Origin: Leishmania infantum JPCM5
Taxonomy: Eukaryota; Euglenozoa; Kinetoplastea; Trypanosomatida; Trypanosomatidae
Assembly (NCBI RefSeq): GCF_000002875.2
Contig: NC_009394.2
Coordinates: 186,001 to 250,000 of the forward strand
DNA: 64,000 nucleotides
Direction: 5' to 3'
Shown here: in pieces, positions 20,839 to 32,376 of the stretch
Position numbering within the stretch: the first letter of the stretch is position 1
Layout of the letters: every line of letters begins with the position of its first letter
Made by a program: the position numbers and the translations under genes
The notes under the pieces: generated by a model
Database searches by the model: none
What the model was told of the DNA's origin: nothing
What the model saw: only the letters and a program-made list of their open reading frames with translations

Positions 20839-22638
20839 ATGTCCGTCGACAGCAGCAGCACGCACCGCACCCGCAGCGTCGCCGCGCGCCTGGTGCGCCT
20901 CGCGGCTGCCGGCGCCGCAGTCATCGCTGCTGTCGGCACCGCGGCCGCGTGGGCACACGCCGGTGCGGTGCAGCACCGCTGCATCCACGACGCGATGCAG
21001 GCACGCGTGCGGCAGTCGGTGGCGCGCCACCACACGGCCCCCGGCGCCGTGTCCGCGGTGGGCCTGCCGTACGTTACTCTCGACACCGCGGCCGCCGCCG
21101 ATCGCCGGCCGGGCAGCGCGCCCACAGTCGTGCGCGCCGCGAACTGGGGCGCGCTGCGCATCGCCGTCTCCACCGAGGACCTCACCGACCCCGCCTACCA
21201 CTGCGCTCGCGTCGGGCAGCACATCAAGAGGCGACTTGGCGGCGTCGACATATGCACGGCCGAGGACATCCTCACCGACGAGAAGCGCGACATCCTGGTC
21301 AAGCACCTCATCCCGCAGGCGCTGCAGCTGCACACGGAGCGGCTGAAGGTGCGGCAGGTGCAGGACAAGTGGAAGGTGACGGGCATGGGCGACGATGTGT
21401 GCAGCGACTTCAAGGTGCCGCCGGCGCACATCACCGATGGCCTGAGCAACACCGACTTCGTGATGTACGTCGCCTCCGTGCCGAGCGAGGAGGGTGTGCT
21501 GGCGTGGGCCACGACCTGCCAGGTGTTCTCTGACGGCCATCCAGCCGTGGGCGTCATCAACATCCCCGCGGCGAACATTGCGTCGCGGTACGACCAGCTG
21601 GTGACGCGTGTCGTCACGCACGAGATGGCGCACGCGCTCGGCTTCAGCGTCGGCTTCTTCGAAGGCGCCCGCATCCTGGAGAGCATTTCGAACGTTCGGC
21701 ACAAGGACTTCGATGTTCCCGTGATCAACAGCAGCACGGCGGTGGCGAAGGCGCGCGAGCAGTACGGCTGCGACACCTTGGAGTATCTGGAGATCGAGGA
21801 CCAGGGCGGTGCGGGCTCCGCCGGGTCGCACATCAAGATGCGCAACGCGCAGGACGAGCTCATGGCGCCTGCCGCAGCTGCCGGGTACTACAGCGCCCTG
21901 ACCATGGCCATCTTCCAGGACCTCGGCTTCTACCAGGCGGACTTCAGCAAGGCCGAGGTGATGCCGTGGGGCCGGAACGCCGGCTGCGCCTTCCTCAGCG
22001 AGAAGTGCATGGAGCGGAACATCACGAAGTGGCCGGCGATGTTCTGCAATGAGAACGAGGTGACTATGCGCTGCCCCACCAGTCGTCTCAGCCTTGGAAA
22101 GTGCGGTGTTACCCGTCACCCGGACCTTCCGCCGTACTGGCAGTACTTCACGGACCCGTCCCTCGCCGGCATCTCCGCCTTCATGGACTGCTGCCCTGTC
22201 GTGGAGCCCTACGGTGATGGCAGCTGCGCACAGCGTGCGTCTGAAGCGGGCGCACCATTCAAAGGCTTCAACGTCTTCTCCGACGCGGCGCGCTGCATCG
22301 ATGGCGCCTTCAGGCCGAAGACGAGTCACGGCATAATCAAGTCGTACGCCGGACTGTGCGCCAACGTGCGGTGCGACACGGCCACGCGCACGTACAGCGT
22401 GCAGGTGCACGGCGGCAGCGGCTACGCCAACTGCACGCCGGGCCTCAGAGTTGAGCTGAGCACCGTGAGCAGCGCCTTCGAGGAGGGCGGCTACATCACG
22501 TGCCCGCCGTACGTGGAGGTGTGCCAGGGCAACGTGCAGGCTGCCAAGGACGGCGGCAACGCCGCGGCTGGTCGCCGTGGTCCGCGCGCCGCGGCGACGG
22601 CGCTGCTGGTGGCCGCGCTGCTGGCCGTGGCGCTCTAG
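20839..22638 (+). CDS. GP63: Leishmanolysin GP63 (M8 metalloprotease), copy 1, GPI-anchor type
   Basis: 599 residues, the usual GP63 length. It is a zinc endopeptidase of the promastigote surface that cleaves host complement and matrix proteins. Residues 1-40 are a signal peptide with a basic start. The propeptide holds the cysteine-switch Cys48 (HRC) and ends near residue 100. The catalytic site is HEMAH at 261-265 with Glu262 as base; the third zinc ligand His331 comes after the M8-type insertion and the Met-turn is ELMAP (Met342). The C-terminal domain is Cys-rich. N-glycosylation sequons lie at Asn297 and Asn394. The end, DGGN then a hydrophobic Ala/Leu tail, is a GPI-attachment signal (probable site Asn574). 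The ATG at 20839 follows the splice acceptor; the frame stays open upstream but that is 5' UTR. It differs from copy 2 by a Thr/His change at residue 11 that may be a base-call error. Confidence 0.96.
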   Translation: MSVDSSSTHRTRSVAARLVRLAAAGAAVIAAVGTAAAWAHAGAVQHRCIHDAMQARVRQSVARHHTAPGAVSAVGLPYVTLDTAAAADRRPGSAPTVVRAANWGALRIAVSTEDLTDPAYHCARVGQHIKRRLGGVDICTAEDILTDEKRDILVKHLIPQALQLHTERLKVRQVQDKWKVTGMGDDVCSDFKVPPAHITDGLSNTDFVMYVASVPSEEGVLAWATTCQVFSDGHPAVGVINIPAANIASRYDQLVTRVVTHEMAHALGFSVGFFEGARILESISNVRHKDFDVPVINSSTAVAKAREQYGCDTLEYLEIEDQGGAGSAGSHIKMRNAQDELMAPAAAAGYYSALTMAIFQDLGFYQADFSKAEVMPWGRNAGCAFLSEKCMERNITKWPAMFCNENEVTMRCPTSRLSLGKCGVTRHPDLPPYWQYFTDPSLAGISAFMDCCPVVEPYGDGSCAQRASEAGAPFKGFNVFSDAARCIDGAFRPKTSHGIIKSYAGLCANVRCDTATRTYSVQVHGGSGYANCTPGLRVELSTVSSAFEEGGYITCPPYVEVCQGNVQAAKDGGNAAAGRRGPRAAATALLVAALLAVAL

Positions 22639-23746
22639 ACGGTGGATAGGACGGGTGCTGATGGCGTGTCCCCTGCTCCCCCCTCCCTCCCTCCCTCTCG
22701 TTGTCTCTCGGAAGAGCTCCACGCTGTCCTTTCATCTCCTCGCCTGTTCTACGCTTGCTTCGCTGCGCCGCTGCACCGGGCCGGTCCTCGCCGACCCTCG
22801 CCTGCCCTCTCCCCCTCCTCTCTCCCGCCACCCCACCCCGCTCCCCGCTGCGCACGGTGCCTGTGCGCTTGGAGAGAGGTGCAGCAGCGCGCGGGAGCTG
22901 AGGGAGGGAGGGGGTGTCGTGCGCGGGTGCGCATGCCTTCTTTCACTTCCTTATTTGTCTTCTATTTGTTCCCTGCGGCACCCGCACACCCCCACCCGCT
23001 GGCGGCCATCCGCGGCATCCGCGGGTGCGTGCGCGGTGTGTCTGCCTTCTCTCTCCTCCTTTCGCTCTGTTTCCCTGTCCTCGGACTCCCCGGCGCCAGC
23101 GTGAGCTCCGCAGTCACCGCCCACCCGGCGCTCCGGCGCGGTCAGCGCCACCCCACCCCACCCCCTCTCCCCCATTCGTGCGTGTCTCTTCTCGCTTTTT
23201 CTGTTTCCTCTTGTAGCAGGGCGCGCCGCGTTGTGGGAGCGGTGGCGGCCTCTGCGCGCGGACGGCGTGCAGGTCGGCCGGGAGAGTCTCCCGCCAGCGC
23301 CCGCGCAGCGCAGAGCCGTCGCCCACCCACCGTCTCCTCCCACCTTCGCATGCCGCCGCACTAGGTGCACGTCGTCGGCACGACCACCGAGGTACCTCCC
23401 CCACCCCGGCCCTCCGGCCCCGCGCCCCCGCCTCTGTGCTGTGCCGTGCCCTGGACTCCCTCTCCTCCACCTCTCCTCGCTTCTGTCGCTCCGCCTCCCC
23501 GAGCGACCCGCGGCGCCGCGCGGTGCGTGTCTGGTGCGGCGAGTGGCGGGGTGCCGTCCCCCCTCGCTGCGGCGCCCCTCCCCGCGCCACCACGGAGGCA
23601 CCCGTGAGCACGCCAACAGACCAACGCACTCACGTCCCCATCGTCCTCCCCCCTCCCCGCACCAGCACCGACGTGCTCTCCGCTCTCCCTCCCTCACCAC
23701 CTCCCCTCGCACCCTCCCTTGCCTTCTCCCTGTCCCCTCCCTCCCC
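22639..23746. other. GP63 spacer 1-2: 3' UTR class A and leader region
   Basis: No gene. The first ~330 bases after the stop are shared with copies 2, 4 and 5. From about 22968 the sequence (TTGTTCCCTGCGGCACCCGC) is shared with the spacer after copy 2 but not with copies 4 and 5. The right part is the CT-rich leader of copy 2. Confidence 0.75.
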
Positions 23747-23748
23747 AG
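23687..23748 (+). promoter_or_regulatory. Trans-splice acceptor of GP63 copy 2
   Basis: Same pyrimidine tract as in copy 1; AG at 23747-23748, 137 bases before the ATG. Confidence 0.75.
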
Positions 23749-23885
23749 ATCCGCCAACGCATCCGATCCCGCTACACCCCCCTCTCCCCCGCCCACACGC
23801 ACGCGCACACCGCCGTGCACAAGCCCTCGCCCTCGCCCTCGCCACCACACCCCACTGCCCACAGCGCCCCCGCGCCTGCAGAGCC

Positions 23886-25685
23886 ATGTCCGTCGACAGC
23901 AGCAGCACGCACCGGCACCGCAGCGTCGCCGCGCGCCTGGTGCGCCTCGCGGCTGCCGGCGCCGCAGTCATCGCTGCTGTCGGCACCGCGGCCGCGTGGG
24001 CACACGCCGGTGCGGTGCAGCACCGCTGCATCCACGACGCGATGCAGGCACGCGTGCGGCAGTCGGTGGCGCGCCACCACACGGCCCCCGGCGCCGTGTC
24101 CGCGGTGGGCCTGCCGTACGTTACTCTCGACACCGCGGCCGCCGCCGATCGCCGGCCGGGCAGCGCGCCCACAGTCGTGCGCGCCGCGAACTGGGGCGCG
24201 CTGCGCATCGCCGTCTCCACCGAGGACCTCACCGACCCCGCCTACCACTGCGCTCGCGTCGGGCAGCACATCAAGAGGCGACTTGGCGGCGTCGACATAT
24301 GCACCGCCGAGGACATCCTCACCGACGAGAAGCGCGACATCCTGGTCAAGCACCTCATCCCGCAGGCGCTGCAGCTGCACACGGAGCGGCTGAAGGTGCG
24401 GCAGGTGCAGGACAAGTGGAAGGTGACGGGCATGGGCGACGATGTGTGCAGCGACTTCAAGGTGCCGCCGGCGCACATCACCGATGGCCTGAGCAACACC
24501 GACTTCGTGATGTACGTCGCCTCCGTGCCGAGCGAGGAGGGTGTGCTGGCGTGGGCCACGACCTGCCAGGTGTTCTCTGACGGCCATCCAGCCGTGGGCG
24601 TCATCAACATCCCCGCGGCGAACATTGCGTCGCGGTACGACCAGCTGGTGACGCGTGTCGTCACGCACGAGATGGCGCACGCGCTCGGCTTCAGCGTCGG
24701 CTTCTTCGAAGGCGCCCGCATCCTGGAGAGCATTTCGAACGTTCGGCACAAGGACTTCGATGTTCCCGTGATCAACAGCAGCACGGCGGTGGCGAAGGCG
24801 CGCGAGCAGTACGGCTGCGACACCTTGGAGTATCTGGAGATCGAGGACCAGGGCGGTGCGGGCTCCGCCGGGTCGCACATCAAGATGCGCAACGCGCAGG
24901 ACGAGCTCATGGCGCCTGCCGCAGCTGCCGGGTACTACAGCGCCCTGACCATGGCCATCTTCCAGGACCTCGGCTTCTACCAGGCGGACTTCAGCAAGGC
25001 CGAGGTGATGCCGTGGGGCCGGAACGCCGGCTGCGCCTTCCTCAGCGAGAAGTGCATGGAGCGGAACATCACGAAGTGGCCGGCGATGTTCTGCAATGAG
25101 AACGAGGTGACTATGCGCTGCCCCACCAGTCGTCTCAGCCTTGGAAAGTGCGGTGTTACCCGTCACCCGGACCTTCCGCCGTACTGGCAGTACTTCACGG
25201 ACCCGTCCCTCGCCGGCATCTCCGCCTTCATGGACTGCTGCCCTGTCGTGGAGCCCTACGGTGATGGCAGCTGCGCACAGCGTGCGTCTGAAGCGGGCGC
25301 ACCATTCAAAGGCTTCAACGTCTTCTCCGACGCGGCGCGCTGCATCGATGGCGCCTTCAGGCCGAAGACGAGTCACGGCATAATCAAGTCGTACGCCGGA
25401 CTGTGCGCCAACGTGCGGTGCGACACGGCCACGCGCACGTACAGCGTGCAGGTGCACGGCGGCAGCGGCTACGCCAACTGCACGCCGGGCCTCAGAGTTG
25501 AGCTGAGCACCGTGAGCAGCGCCTTCGAGGAGGGCGGCTACATCACGTGCCCGCCGTACGTGGAGGTGTGCCAGGGCAACGTGCAGGCTGCCAAGGACGG
25601 CGGCAACGCCGCGGCTGGTCGCCGTGGTCCGCGCGCCGCGGCGACGGCGCTGCTGGTGGCCGCGCTGCTGGCCGTGGCGCTCTAG
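23886..25685 (+). CDS. GP63: Leishmanolysin GP63, copy 2, GPI-anchor type
   Basis: 599 residues, identical in protein to copy 1 except His for Thr at residue 11 (HRHRS versus HRTRS). Signal peptide, Cys48 switch, HEMAH 261-265, His331, Met342, sequons at 297 and 394 and the GPI tail are all as in copy 1. The near-identity extends through most of the 3,047-base repeat unit, which points to recent duplication or gene conversion. Because copies 3, 4 and 5 also read HRHRS, this copy carries the majority form at that position. Its 3' UTR starts like copies 1, 4 and 5 and then runs into an assembly gap. Confidence 0.96.
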   Translation: MSVDSSSTHRHRSVAARLVRLAAAGAAVIAAVGTAAAWAHAGAVQHRCIHDAMQARVRQSVARHHTAPGAVSAVGLPYVTLDTAAAADRRPGSAPTVVRAANWGALRIAVSTEDLTDPAYHCARVGQHIKRRLGGVDICTAEDILTDEKRDILVKHLIPQALQLHTERLKVRQVQDKWKVTGMGDDVCSDFKVPPAHITDGLSNTDFVMYVASVPSEEGVLAWATTCQVFSDGHPAVGVINIPAANIASRYDQLVTRVVTHEMAHALGFSVGFFEGARILESISNVRHKDFDVPVINSSTAVAKAREQYGCDTLEYLEIEDQGGAGSAGSHIKMRNAQDELMAPAAAAGYYSALTMAIFQDLGFYQADFSKAEVMPWGRNAGCAFLSEKCMERNITKWPAMFCNENEVTMRCPTSRLSLGKCGVTRHPDLPPYWQYFTDPSLAGISAFMDCCPVVEPYGDGSCAQRASEAGAPFKGFNVFSDAARCIDGAFRPKTSHGIIKSYAGLCANVRCDTATRTYSVQVHGGSGYANCTPGLRVELSTVSSAFEEGGYITCPPYVEVCQGNVQAAKDGGNAAAGRRGPRAAATALLVAALLAVAL

Positions 25686-26748
25686 ACGGTGGATAGGACG
25701 GGTGCTGATGGCGTGTCCCCTGCTCCCCCCTCCCTCCCTCCCTCTCGTTGTCTCTCGGAAGAGCTCCACGCTGTCCTTTCATCTCCTCGCCTGTTCTACG
25801 CTTGCTTCGCTGCGCCGCTGCACCGGGCCGGTCCTCGCCGACCCTCGCCTGCCCTCTCCCCCTCCTCTCTCCCGCCACCCCACCCCGCTCCCCGCTGCGC
25901 ACGGTGCCTGTGCGCTGAGAGAGAAGTNNNNNNNNNNNNNNNNNNNNNNNNNNNNNNNNNNNNNNNNNNNNNNNNNNNNNNNNNNNNNNNNNNNNNNNNN
26001 NNNNNNNNNNNNNNNNNNNNNNNNNNNNTGTTCCCTGCGGCACCCGCACACCCCCACCCGCTGGCGGCCATCCGCGGCATCCGCGGGTGCGTGCGCGGTG
26101 TGTCTGCCTTCTCTCTCCTCCTTTCGCTCTGTTTCCCTGTCCTCGGACTCCCCGGCGCCAGCGTGAGCTCCGCAGTCACCGCCCACCCGGCGCTCCGGCG
26201 CGGTCAGCGCCACCCCACCCCACCCCCTCTCCCCCATTCGTGCGTGTCTCTTCTCGCTTTTTCTGTTTCCTCTTGTAGCAGGGCGCGCCGCGTTGTGGGA
26301 GCGGTGGCGGCCTCTGCGCGCGGACGGCATGCAGGTCGGCCGGGAGAGTCTCCCGCCAGCGCCCGCGCAGCGCAGAGCCGTCGCCCACCCACCGTCTCCT
26401 CCCACCTTCGCATGCCGCCGCACTAGGTGCACGTCGTCGGCACGACCACCGAGGTACCTCCCCCACCCCGGCCCTCCGGCCCCGCGCCCCCGCCTCTGTG
26501 CTGTGCCGTGCCCTGGACTCCCTCTCCTCCACCTCTCCTCGCTTCTGTCGCTCCGCCTCTCCGAGCGACCCGCGGCGCCGCGCGGTGCGTGTCTGGTGCG
26601 GCGAGTGGCGGGGTGCCGTCCCCCCTCGCTGCGGCGCCCCTCCCCGCGCCACCACGGAGGCACCCGTGAGCACGCCAACAGACCAACGCACTCACGTCCC
26701 CATCGTCCTCCCCCCTCCCCGCACCAGCACCGACGTGCTCTCCGCTCT
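25686..26748. other. GP63 spacer 2-3
   Basis: No gene. It matches spacer 1-2 on both sides of the N gap at 25928-26028, including the class A 3' sequence after the gap. Confidence 0.75.
25928..26028. other. Assembly gap (N run) between GP63 copies 2 and 3
   Basis: About 100 N bases inside a spacer that is otherwise identical to spacer 1-2. Further GP63 copies could be missing here. Confidence 0.98.
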
Positions 26749-26810
26749 CCCTCCCCCACCACCTCCCCTCGCACCCTCCCTTGCCTTCTCCCTGTCCCCT
26801 CCCTCCCCAG
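26749..26810 (+). promoter_or_regulatory. Trans-splice acceptor of GP63 copy 3
   Basis: Shared pyrimidine tract; AG at 26809-26810, 143 bases before the ATG because the 5' UTR hexamer tract is one unit longer. Confidence 0.75.
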
Positions 26811-26953
26811 ATCCGCCAACGCATCCGATCCCGCTACACCCCCCTCTCCCCCGCCCACACGCACGCGCACACCGCCGTGCACAAGCCCTCGCCCTCGCCC
26901 TCGCCGTCGCCACCACACCCCACTGCCCACAGCGCCCCCGCGCCTGCAGAGCC

Positions 26954-28879
26954 ATGTCCGTCGACAGCAGCAGCACGCACCGGCACCGCAGCGTCGCCGC
27001 GCGCCTGGTGCGCCTCGCGGCTGCCGGCGCCGCAGTCATCGCTGCTGTCGGCACCGCGGCCGCGTGGGCACACGCCGGTGCGGTGCAGCACCGCTGCATC
27101 CACGACGCGATGCAGGCACGCGTGCGGCAGTCGGTGGCGCGCCACCACACGGCCCCCGGCGCCGTGTCCGCGGTGGGCCTGCCGTACGTTACTCTCGACA
27201 CCGCGGCCGCCGCCGATCGCCGGCCGGGCAGCGCGCCCACAGTCGTGCGCGCCGCGAACTGGGGCGCGCTGCGCATCGCCGTCTCCACCGAGGACCTCAC
27301 CGACCCCGCCTACCACTGCGCTCGCGTCGGGCAGCGCGTCAACAACCACGCAGGCGCCATCGCCACCTGCACCGCCGAGGACATCCTCACCGACGAGAAG
27401 CGCGACATCCTGGTCAAATACCTCATCCCGCAGGCGCTGCAGCTGCACACGGAGCGGCTGAAGGTGCGGCAGGTGCAGGACAAGTGGAACGTGACGGGCA
27501 TGGTCGATGAGATCTGTGGCGACTTCAAGGTGCCGCCGGCGCACATCACTGAAGGCTTCAGCAACACCGACTTCGTGATGTACGTCGCCTCCGTGCCGAG
27601 CGAGGAGGGTGTGCTGGCGTGGGCCACGACCTGCCAGGTGTTCTCTGACGGCCATCCAGCCGTGGGCGTCATCAACATCCCCGCGGCGAACATTGCGTCG
27701 CGGTACGACCAGCTGGTGACGCGTGTCGTCACGCACGAGATGGCGCACGCGCTCGGCTTCAGTGGAACGTTCTTCACAGAAATTCTCCTTGTAACGCAAA
27801 TGATGAACATTCGTGGAAAGGACTTTAATGTTTCTGTGATCAACAGCAGCACGGCGGTGGCGAAGGCGCGCGAGCAGTACGGCTGCGACACCTTGGAGTA
27901 TCTGGAGATCGAGGACCAGGGCGGTGCGGGCTCCGCCGGGTCGCACATCAAGATGCGCAACGCCAAGGACGAGCTCATGGCGCCTGCCGCAGCTGCCGGG
28001 TACTACAGCGCCCTGACCATGGCCATCTTCCAGGACCTCGGCTTCTACCAGGCGGACTTCAGCAAGGCCGAGGTGATGCCGTGGGGCCGGAACGCCGGCT
28101 GCGCCTTCCTCAGCGAGAAGTGCATGGAGCGGAACATCACGAAGTGGCCGGCGATGTTCTGCAATGAGAACGAGGTGACTATGCGCTGCCCCACCAGTCG
28201 TCTGATGGTCGGAACCTGTGGTATAAGGGGATACAGCACTCCGTTTTCGCTGTACTGGCAGTACTTCACCAACGCATCCCTTGGGGGCTACTCGCCATTT
28301 CTGGATTACTGCCCGTTTGTTATCGGCTACAGTGATGGTTCGTGCAATCAGGACGCATCGTTGGCAGCAGGGTTTTTCAGTGCATTCAACGTCTTCTCCG
28401 ACGCGGCGCGCTGCATCGATGGCGCCTTCAGGCCGAAGAATAGAACCGCTGCCAATGGCTACTACGCCGGACTGTGCGCCAACGTGCGGTGCGACACGGC
28501 CACGCGCACGTACAGCGTGCAGGTGCGCGGCAGTATGGACTACGTGAACTGCACGCCGGGCCTCAGAGTTGAGCTGAGCACCGTGAGCAGCGCCTTCGAG
28601 GAGGGCGGCTACATCACGTGCCCGCCGTACGTGGAGGTGTGCCAGGCCAACGTCAAGGGAGCCAAGGACTTCGCAGGCGACTCCGACAGCTCCAGCAGCG
28701 CCGGTGACGCTGCCGACAGAGCGGCGATGCAGCGGTGGAATGACAGGATGGCCGGCTTGGCTACTGCGGCGATGGTGCTGCTAGGAATGGTTCTCTCTCT
28801 CATGGCACTCGTGGTGGTGTGGCTACTCCTTCTCACCTGCCCCTGGTGGTGTTGCAAATTTGGGGGGCTCCCGACGTGA
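26954..28879 (+). CDS. GP63: Leishmanolysin GP63, copy 3, with transmembrane C-terminus instead of GPI signal
   Basis: 641 residues, about 42 longer than the other copies. The signal peptide, propeptide and catalytic residues (HEMAH, third His, ELMAP) are intact, so it should be an active M8 protease. From about residue 567 it diverges: an acidic Ser-rich linker ([16 protein letters not shown]), then a strong hydrophobic span (about residues 600-627) and a short Cys-rich tail, [13 protein letters not shown]. The usual DGGN site and Ala/Leu tail are absent. This predicts a type I membrane protein with a possibly acylated cytoplasmic tail. The published MSPC/gp63-6 type in Leishmania has this layout and I infer it is the same class. 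Internal patches after residues 127, 270 and 417 also differ and use more A/T-ending codons than the backbone. The 3' UTR is unrelated to the other copies. Confidence 0.95.
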   Translation: MSVDSSSTHRHRSVAARLVRLAAAGAAVIAAVGTAAAWAHAGAVQHRCIHDAMQARVRQSVARHHTAPGAVSAVGLPYVTLDTAAAADRRPGSAPTVVRAANWGALRIAVSTEDLTDPAYHCARVGQRVNNHAGAIATCTAEDILTDEKRDILVKYLIPQALQLHTERLKVRQVQDKWNVTGMVDEICGDFKVPPAHITEGFSNTDFVMYVASVPSEEGVLAWATTCQVFSDGHPAVGVINIPAANIASRYDQLVTRVVTHEMAHALGFSGTFFTEILLVTQMMNIRGKDFNVSVINSSTAVAKAREQYGCDTLEYLEIEDQGGAGSAGSHIKMRNAKDELMAPAAAAGYYSALTMAIFQDLGFYQADFSKAEVMPWGRNAGCAFLSEKCMERNITKWPAMFCNENEVTMRCPTSRLMVGTCGIRGYSTPFSLYWQYFTNASLGGYSPFLDYCPFVIGYSDGSCNQDASLAAGFFSAFNVFSDAARCIDGAFRPKNRTAANGYYAGLCANVRCDTATRTYSVQVRGSMDYVNCTPGLRVELSTVSSAFEEGGYITCPPYVEVCQANVKGAKDFAGDSDSSSSAGDAADRAAMQRWNDRMAGLATAAMVLLGMVLSLMALVVVWLLLLTCPWWCCKFGGLPT

Positions 28880-30360
28880 GTTACGACGGTCGGCGAGCTT
28901 GAAACGGAGTGGAGAGGATGGCCATCGGCGAGAAGGCCGCGACGAAGTGTAGCGGCAGTATGTCCTCATGTCGGCAGCCATCGCTGCACACGTGCGCCGG
29001 AGTGTTATTATTATTATGCTTCGCTGTCGCTCGTCTTCTCCGGTCCACCTTCGGAGTCTGAGCTGGGTATGTGTTTGGGTGGATGGGGCTGTTTCACAGC
29101 CTCCGTCTCCATCCCTTTCCTCCCTTCTGCCGTGGGTGTGTGCTTGCCGCCGATAAGCACCTTAAGTTCTTGGTCAGCCATCGCGCAATGGCCAGATGAT
29201 CATCAAGGTCAGCGGGCGGCTCTCGACGCATCTCGCGGTGCCGTCGTGGCCACAATGTGTGCCTCTGTTACGCTTTTTCTGCTTCGTGCTGTTTTGCTAT
29301 TTTGCAGCTCTGGATACGGCGTGCGGCAGACGTAGGCGGGCTGGTGTGCGCCCTCCCTCCCTCTCTGCCGTACCCCCTCCTCCACCCATCCCTGCTTCCT
29401 TTTTGCCTTTCCTTGACCACACGGCGCGCAGAAGCATCAAAACCCCCTCCCCCGCACCGCCTGGACGCTGCGTGCCATCATAATAGTTGGCCTGCTAGCG
29501 CTCAGTGAAGGACAGCACACAACGAAGCGAAAAGGCAGCTGAGCTGTCGACGGAGTCGCCATGCGCCAAGCACCTACCCACACGCACACACAGCATTGAG
29601 AACTGTTAAGGGCTGGAGCGGGAAAGGTGCGCGGACAGGGCCAGAGGAAAACGTCACACGAGCAAGAAGAGGCGACGACCAGATGAAGAAATAGGCGAAG
29701 CAGAACATATCGTGAGCCACAAGAGATGGCGACGCACATGCACGCCGAGACCCATGTCCTCTCCCACCCCAGCGCTCGTTCTGTTTGCCTCCACGCGCTC
29801 CCTCGCCATCACCACAGAAGATGGCCGTGCAGTGACAAGTGCATGCACACATGCATCTGCATGCTCCACCTCTTGTTGCTCGCTGCGTCTTTGCTGCCTT
29901 TCCGTTCTGTGTCTCCTCTCCTTCCCGTGTGTGTGTGTGTGACGTGTTGTACGACCTGTTGTGTGACGGCCTCGCTGCTCACCTCCCTCCGCTCTGTCGC
30001 TCGCTTTCTTTCTTTTCCGTCGCTTCATGTGTCATCGGCCCACAGGTGCGTACATACGACCACGCCGCGACAAGCGGTAAGCTCATGAAGACAGCCGGCA
30101 CACAGCGTGTGTCGGCGGCTGCAGCAGTGGCGCTGGCACACACGCGGGCACGGGCACGCAAGCCGATCGGACACATCACTGTCCGCCCATGTACGGACAT
30201 CCCCCCTTCACAGCGTCGGGGTTATCGCAGGCTCACAGAGCCTCACACCCATCTTCCACCCACCCAGCTACACATCCCCTCTGTCTCTCGCCCCTTCTCC
30301 TGCTCGACCCTCCACACTCACTCTGGCGCCTATACGACACCAACTACTTCGTCGAGCTTT
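28880..30360. other. Intergenic region between GP63 copies 3 and 4
   Basis: About 1.5 kb, not shared with the other GP63 spacers, and including the distinct 3' UTR of copy 3. No gene is supported; the long frame entering copy 4 from 29839 is UTR read-through. Homology with the other leaders starts only at the CT tract near 30361. Confidence 0.7.
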
Positions 30361-30427
30361 CGCTCTCCCTCCCCACCACCTCCCCTCGCACCCTCCCTTG
30401 CCTTCTCCCTGTCCCCTCCCTCCCCAG
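30361..30427 (+). promoter_or_regulatory. Trans-splice acceptor of GP63 copy 4
   Basis: Shared pyrimidine tract; AG at 30426-30427, 149 bases before the ATG (five hexamer units in the 5' UTR). Confidence 0.75.
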
Positions 30428-30576
30428 ATCCGCCAACGCATCCGATCCCGCTACACCCCCCTCTCCCCCGCCCACACGCACGCGCACACCGCCGTGCACA
30501 AGCCCTCGCCCTCGCCCTCGCCCTCGCCCTCGCCACCACACCCCACTGCCCACAGCGCCCCCGCGCCTGCAGAGCC

Positions 30577-32376
30577 ATGTCCGTCGACAGCAGCAGCACG
30601 CACCGGCACCGCAGCGTCGCCGCGCGCCTGGTGCGCCTCGCGGCTGCCGGCGCCGCAGTCATCGCTGCTGTCGGCACCGCGGCCGCGTGGGCACACGCCG
30701 GTGCGGTGCAGCACCGCTGCATCCACGACGCGATGCAGGCACGCGTGCGGCAGTCGGTGGCGCGCCACCACACGGCCCCCGGCGCCGTGTCCGCGGTGGG
30801 CCTGCCGTACGTTACTCTCGACACCGCGGCCGCCGCCGATCGCCGGCCGGGCAGCGCGCCTACAGTCGTGCGCGCCGCGAACTGGGGCGCGCTGCGCATC
30901 GCCGTCTCCACCGAGGACCTCACCGACCCCGCCTACCACTGCGCTCGCGTCGGGCAGCGTATTAGCACGCACGACAGCGGGTCCACTACCTGCACGGCCG
31001 AGGACATCCTCACCGACGAGAAGCGCGACATCCTGGTCAAGCACCTCATCCCGCAGGCGCTGCAGCTGCACACGGAGCGGCTGAAGGTGCGGCAGGTGCA
31101 GGACAAGTGGAAGGTGACGGGCATGGACGACGATGTGTGCAGCGACTTCAAGGTGCCGCCGGCGCACATCACCGATGGCCTGAGCAACACCGACTTCGTG
31201 ATGTACGTCGCCTCCGTGCCGAGCGAGGAGGGTGTGCTGGCGTGGGCCGCGACCTGCCAGGTGTTCTCTGACGGCCATCCAGCCGTGGGCGTCGTCAACA
31301 TCCCCGCGGCGAACATTGCGTCGCGGTACAACCAGCTGGTGACGCGTGTCGTCACGCACGAGATGGCGCACACGCTCGGCTTCAGCGTCGACTTCTTCCA
31401 AGACGCCAGCATCATGCACCAGGTGTCGAACATTCGGCGCAAGACTTCAAAAGTACCTGTGTTGAAAAGCCGCACGGCGGTGGCGAAGGCGCGCGAGCAG
31501 TACGGCTGCGACACCTTGGAGTATCTGGAGATCGAGGACCAGGGCGGTGCGGGCTCCGCCGGGTCGCACATCAAGATGCGCAACGCGCAGGACGAGCTCA
31601 TGGCGCCTGCCGCAGCTGCCGGGTACTACAGCGCCCTGACCATGGCCATCTTCCAGGACCTCGGCTTCTACCAGGCGGACTTCAGCAAGGCCGAGGTGAT
31701 GCCGTGGGGCCGGAACGCCGGCTGCGCCTTCCTCAGCGAGAAGTGCATGGAGCGGAACATCACGAAGTGGCCGGCGATGTTCTGCAATGAGAACGAGGTG
31801 ACTATGCGCTGCCCCACCAGTCGTCTCAGCCTTGGAAAGTGCGGTGTTACCCGTCACCCGGACCTTCCGCCGTACTGGCAGTACTTCACGGACCCGTCCC
31901 TCGCCGGCATCTCCGCCTTCATGGACTGCTGCCCTGTCGTGGAGCCCTACGGTGATGGCAGCTGCGCACAGCGTGCGTCTGAAGCGGGCGCACCATTCAA
32001 AGGCTTCAACGTCTTCTCCGACGCGGCGCGCTGCATCGATGGCGCCTTCAGGCCGAAGACGAGTCACGGCATAATCAAGTCGTACGCCGGACTGTGCGCC
32101 AACGTGCGGTGCGACACGGCCACGCGCACGTACAGCGTGCAGGTGCACGGCGGCAGCGGCTACGCCAACTGCACGCCGGGCCTCAGAGTTGAGCTGAGCA
32201 CCGTGAGCAGCGCCTTCGAGGAGGGCGGCTACATCACGTGCCCGCCGTACGTGGAGGTGTGCCAGGGCAACGTGCAGGCTGCCAAGGACGGCGGCAACGC
32301 CGCGGCTGGTCGCCGTGGTCCGCGCGCCGCGGCGACGGCGCTGCTGGTGGCCGCGCTGCTGGCCGTGGCGCTCTAG
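30577..32376 (+). CDS. GP63: Leishmanolysin GP63, copy 4, GPI-anchor type, variant patches
   Basis: 599 residues with signal peptide, Cys48 propeptide switch, HEMAH 261-265 (followed by Thr, HEMAHTLGF), His331, Met342 and the standard GPI tail. It matches copy 2 over most of its length but has two private patches. Residues about 128-138 read [11 protein letters not shown]. Residues about 271-300 read [19 protein letters not shown] onward to VLKSRT, which removes the Asn297 glycosylation sequon present in the other copies. Its C-terminal third (from SLGKCGV to the end) is identical to copies 1 and 2. Its 3' UTR switches to a second class (TTTTACCTCGCTTATACACC) shared with copy 5. The 5' leader upstream of the splice tract is unlike copies 1-3. 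Confidence 0.95.
   Translation: MSVDSSSTHRHRSVAARLVRLAAAGAAVIAAVGTAAAWAHAGAVQHRCIHDAMQARVRQSVARHHTAPGAVSAVGLPYVTLDTAAAADRRPGSAPTVVRAANWGALRIAVSTEDLTDPAYHCARVGQRISTHDSGSTTCTAEDILTDEKRDILVKHLIPQALQLHTERLKVRQVQDKWKVTGMDDDVCSDFKVPPAHITDGLSNTDFVMYVASVPSEEGVLAWAATCQVFSDGHPAVGVVNIPAANIASRYNQLVTRVVTHEMAHTLGFSVDFFQDASIMHQVSNIRRKTSKVPVLKSRTAVAKAREQYGCDTLEYLEIEDQGGAGSAGSHIKMRNAQDELMAPAAAAGYYSALTMAIFQDLGFYQADFSKAEVMPWGRNAGCAFLSEKCMERNITKWPAMFCNENEVTMRCPTSRLSLGKCGVTRHPDLPPYWQYFTDPSLAGISAFMDCCPVVEPYGDGSCAQRASEAGAPFKGFNVFSDAARCIDGAFRPKTSHGIIKSYAGLCANVRCDTATRTYSVQVHGGSGYANCTPGLRVELSTVSSAFEEGGYITCPPYVEVCQGNVQAAKDGGNAAAGRRGPRAAATALLVAALLAVAL

Larger units (their letters stand above)
20309..23355 (+). repeat. 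GP63 tandem repeat unit 1
   Basis: The sequence starting CCGCACTAGGTGCACGTCG recurs 3,047 bases later at 23356 and again at 26418. Each unit holds leader, splice site, GP63 coding region, 3' UTR and spacer. Confidence 0.9.
23356..26417 (+). repeat. GP63 tandem repeat unit 2
   Basis: Second unit, near-identical to unit 1 from the leader to the 3' UTR. It contains an N gap in the spacer, so its true length is unknown. Confidence 0.88.

Noticed and set aside
20647..22722. 691-residue minus-strand ORF antisense to GP63 copy 1, with equivalents at the other copies
   Set aside because: It mirrors the GC-rich codon structure of GP63, shifts with it in every copy, and has no motifs; a frame shadow.
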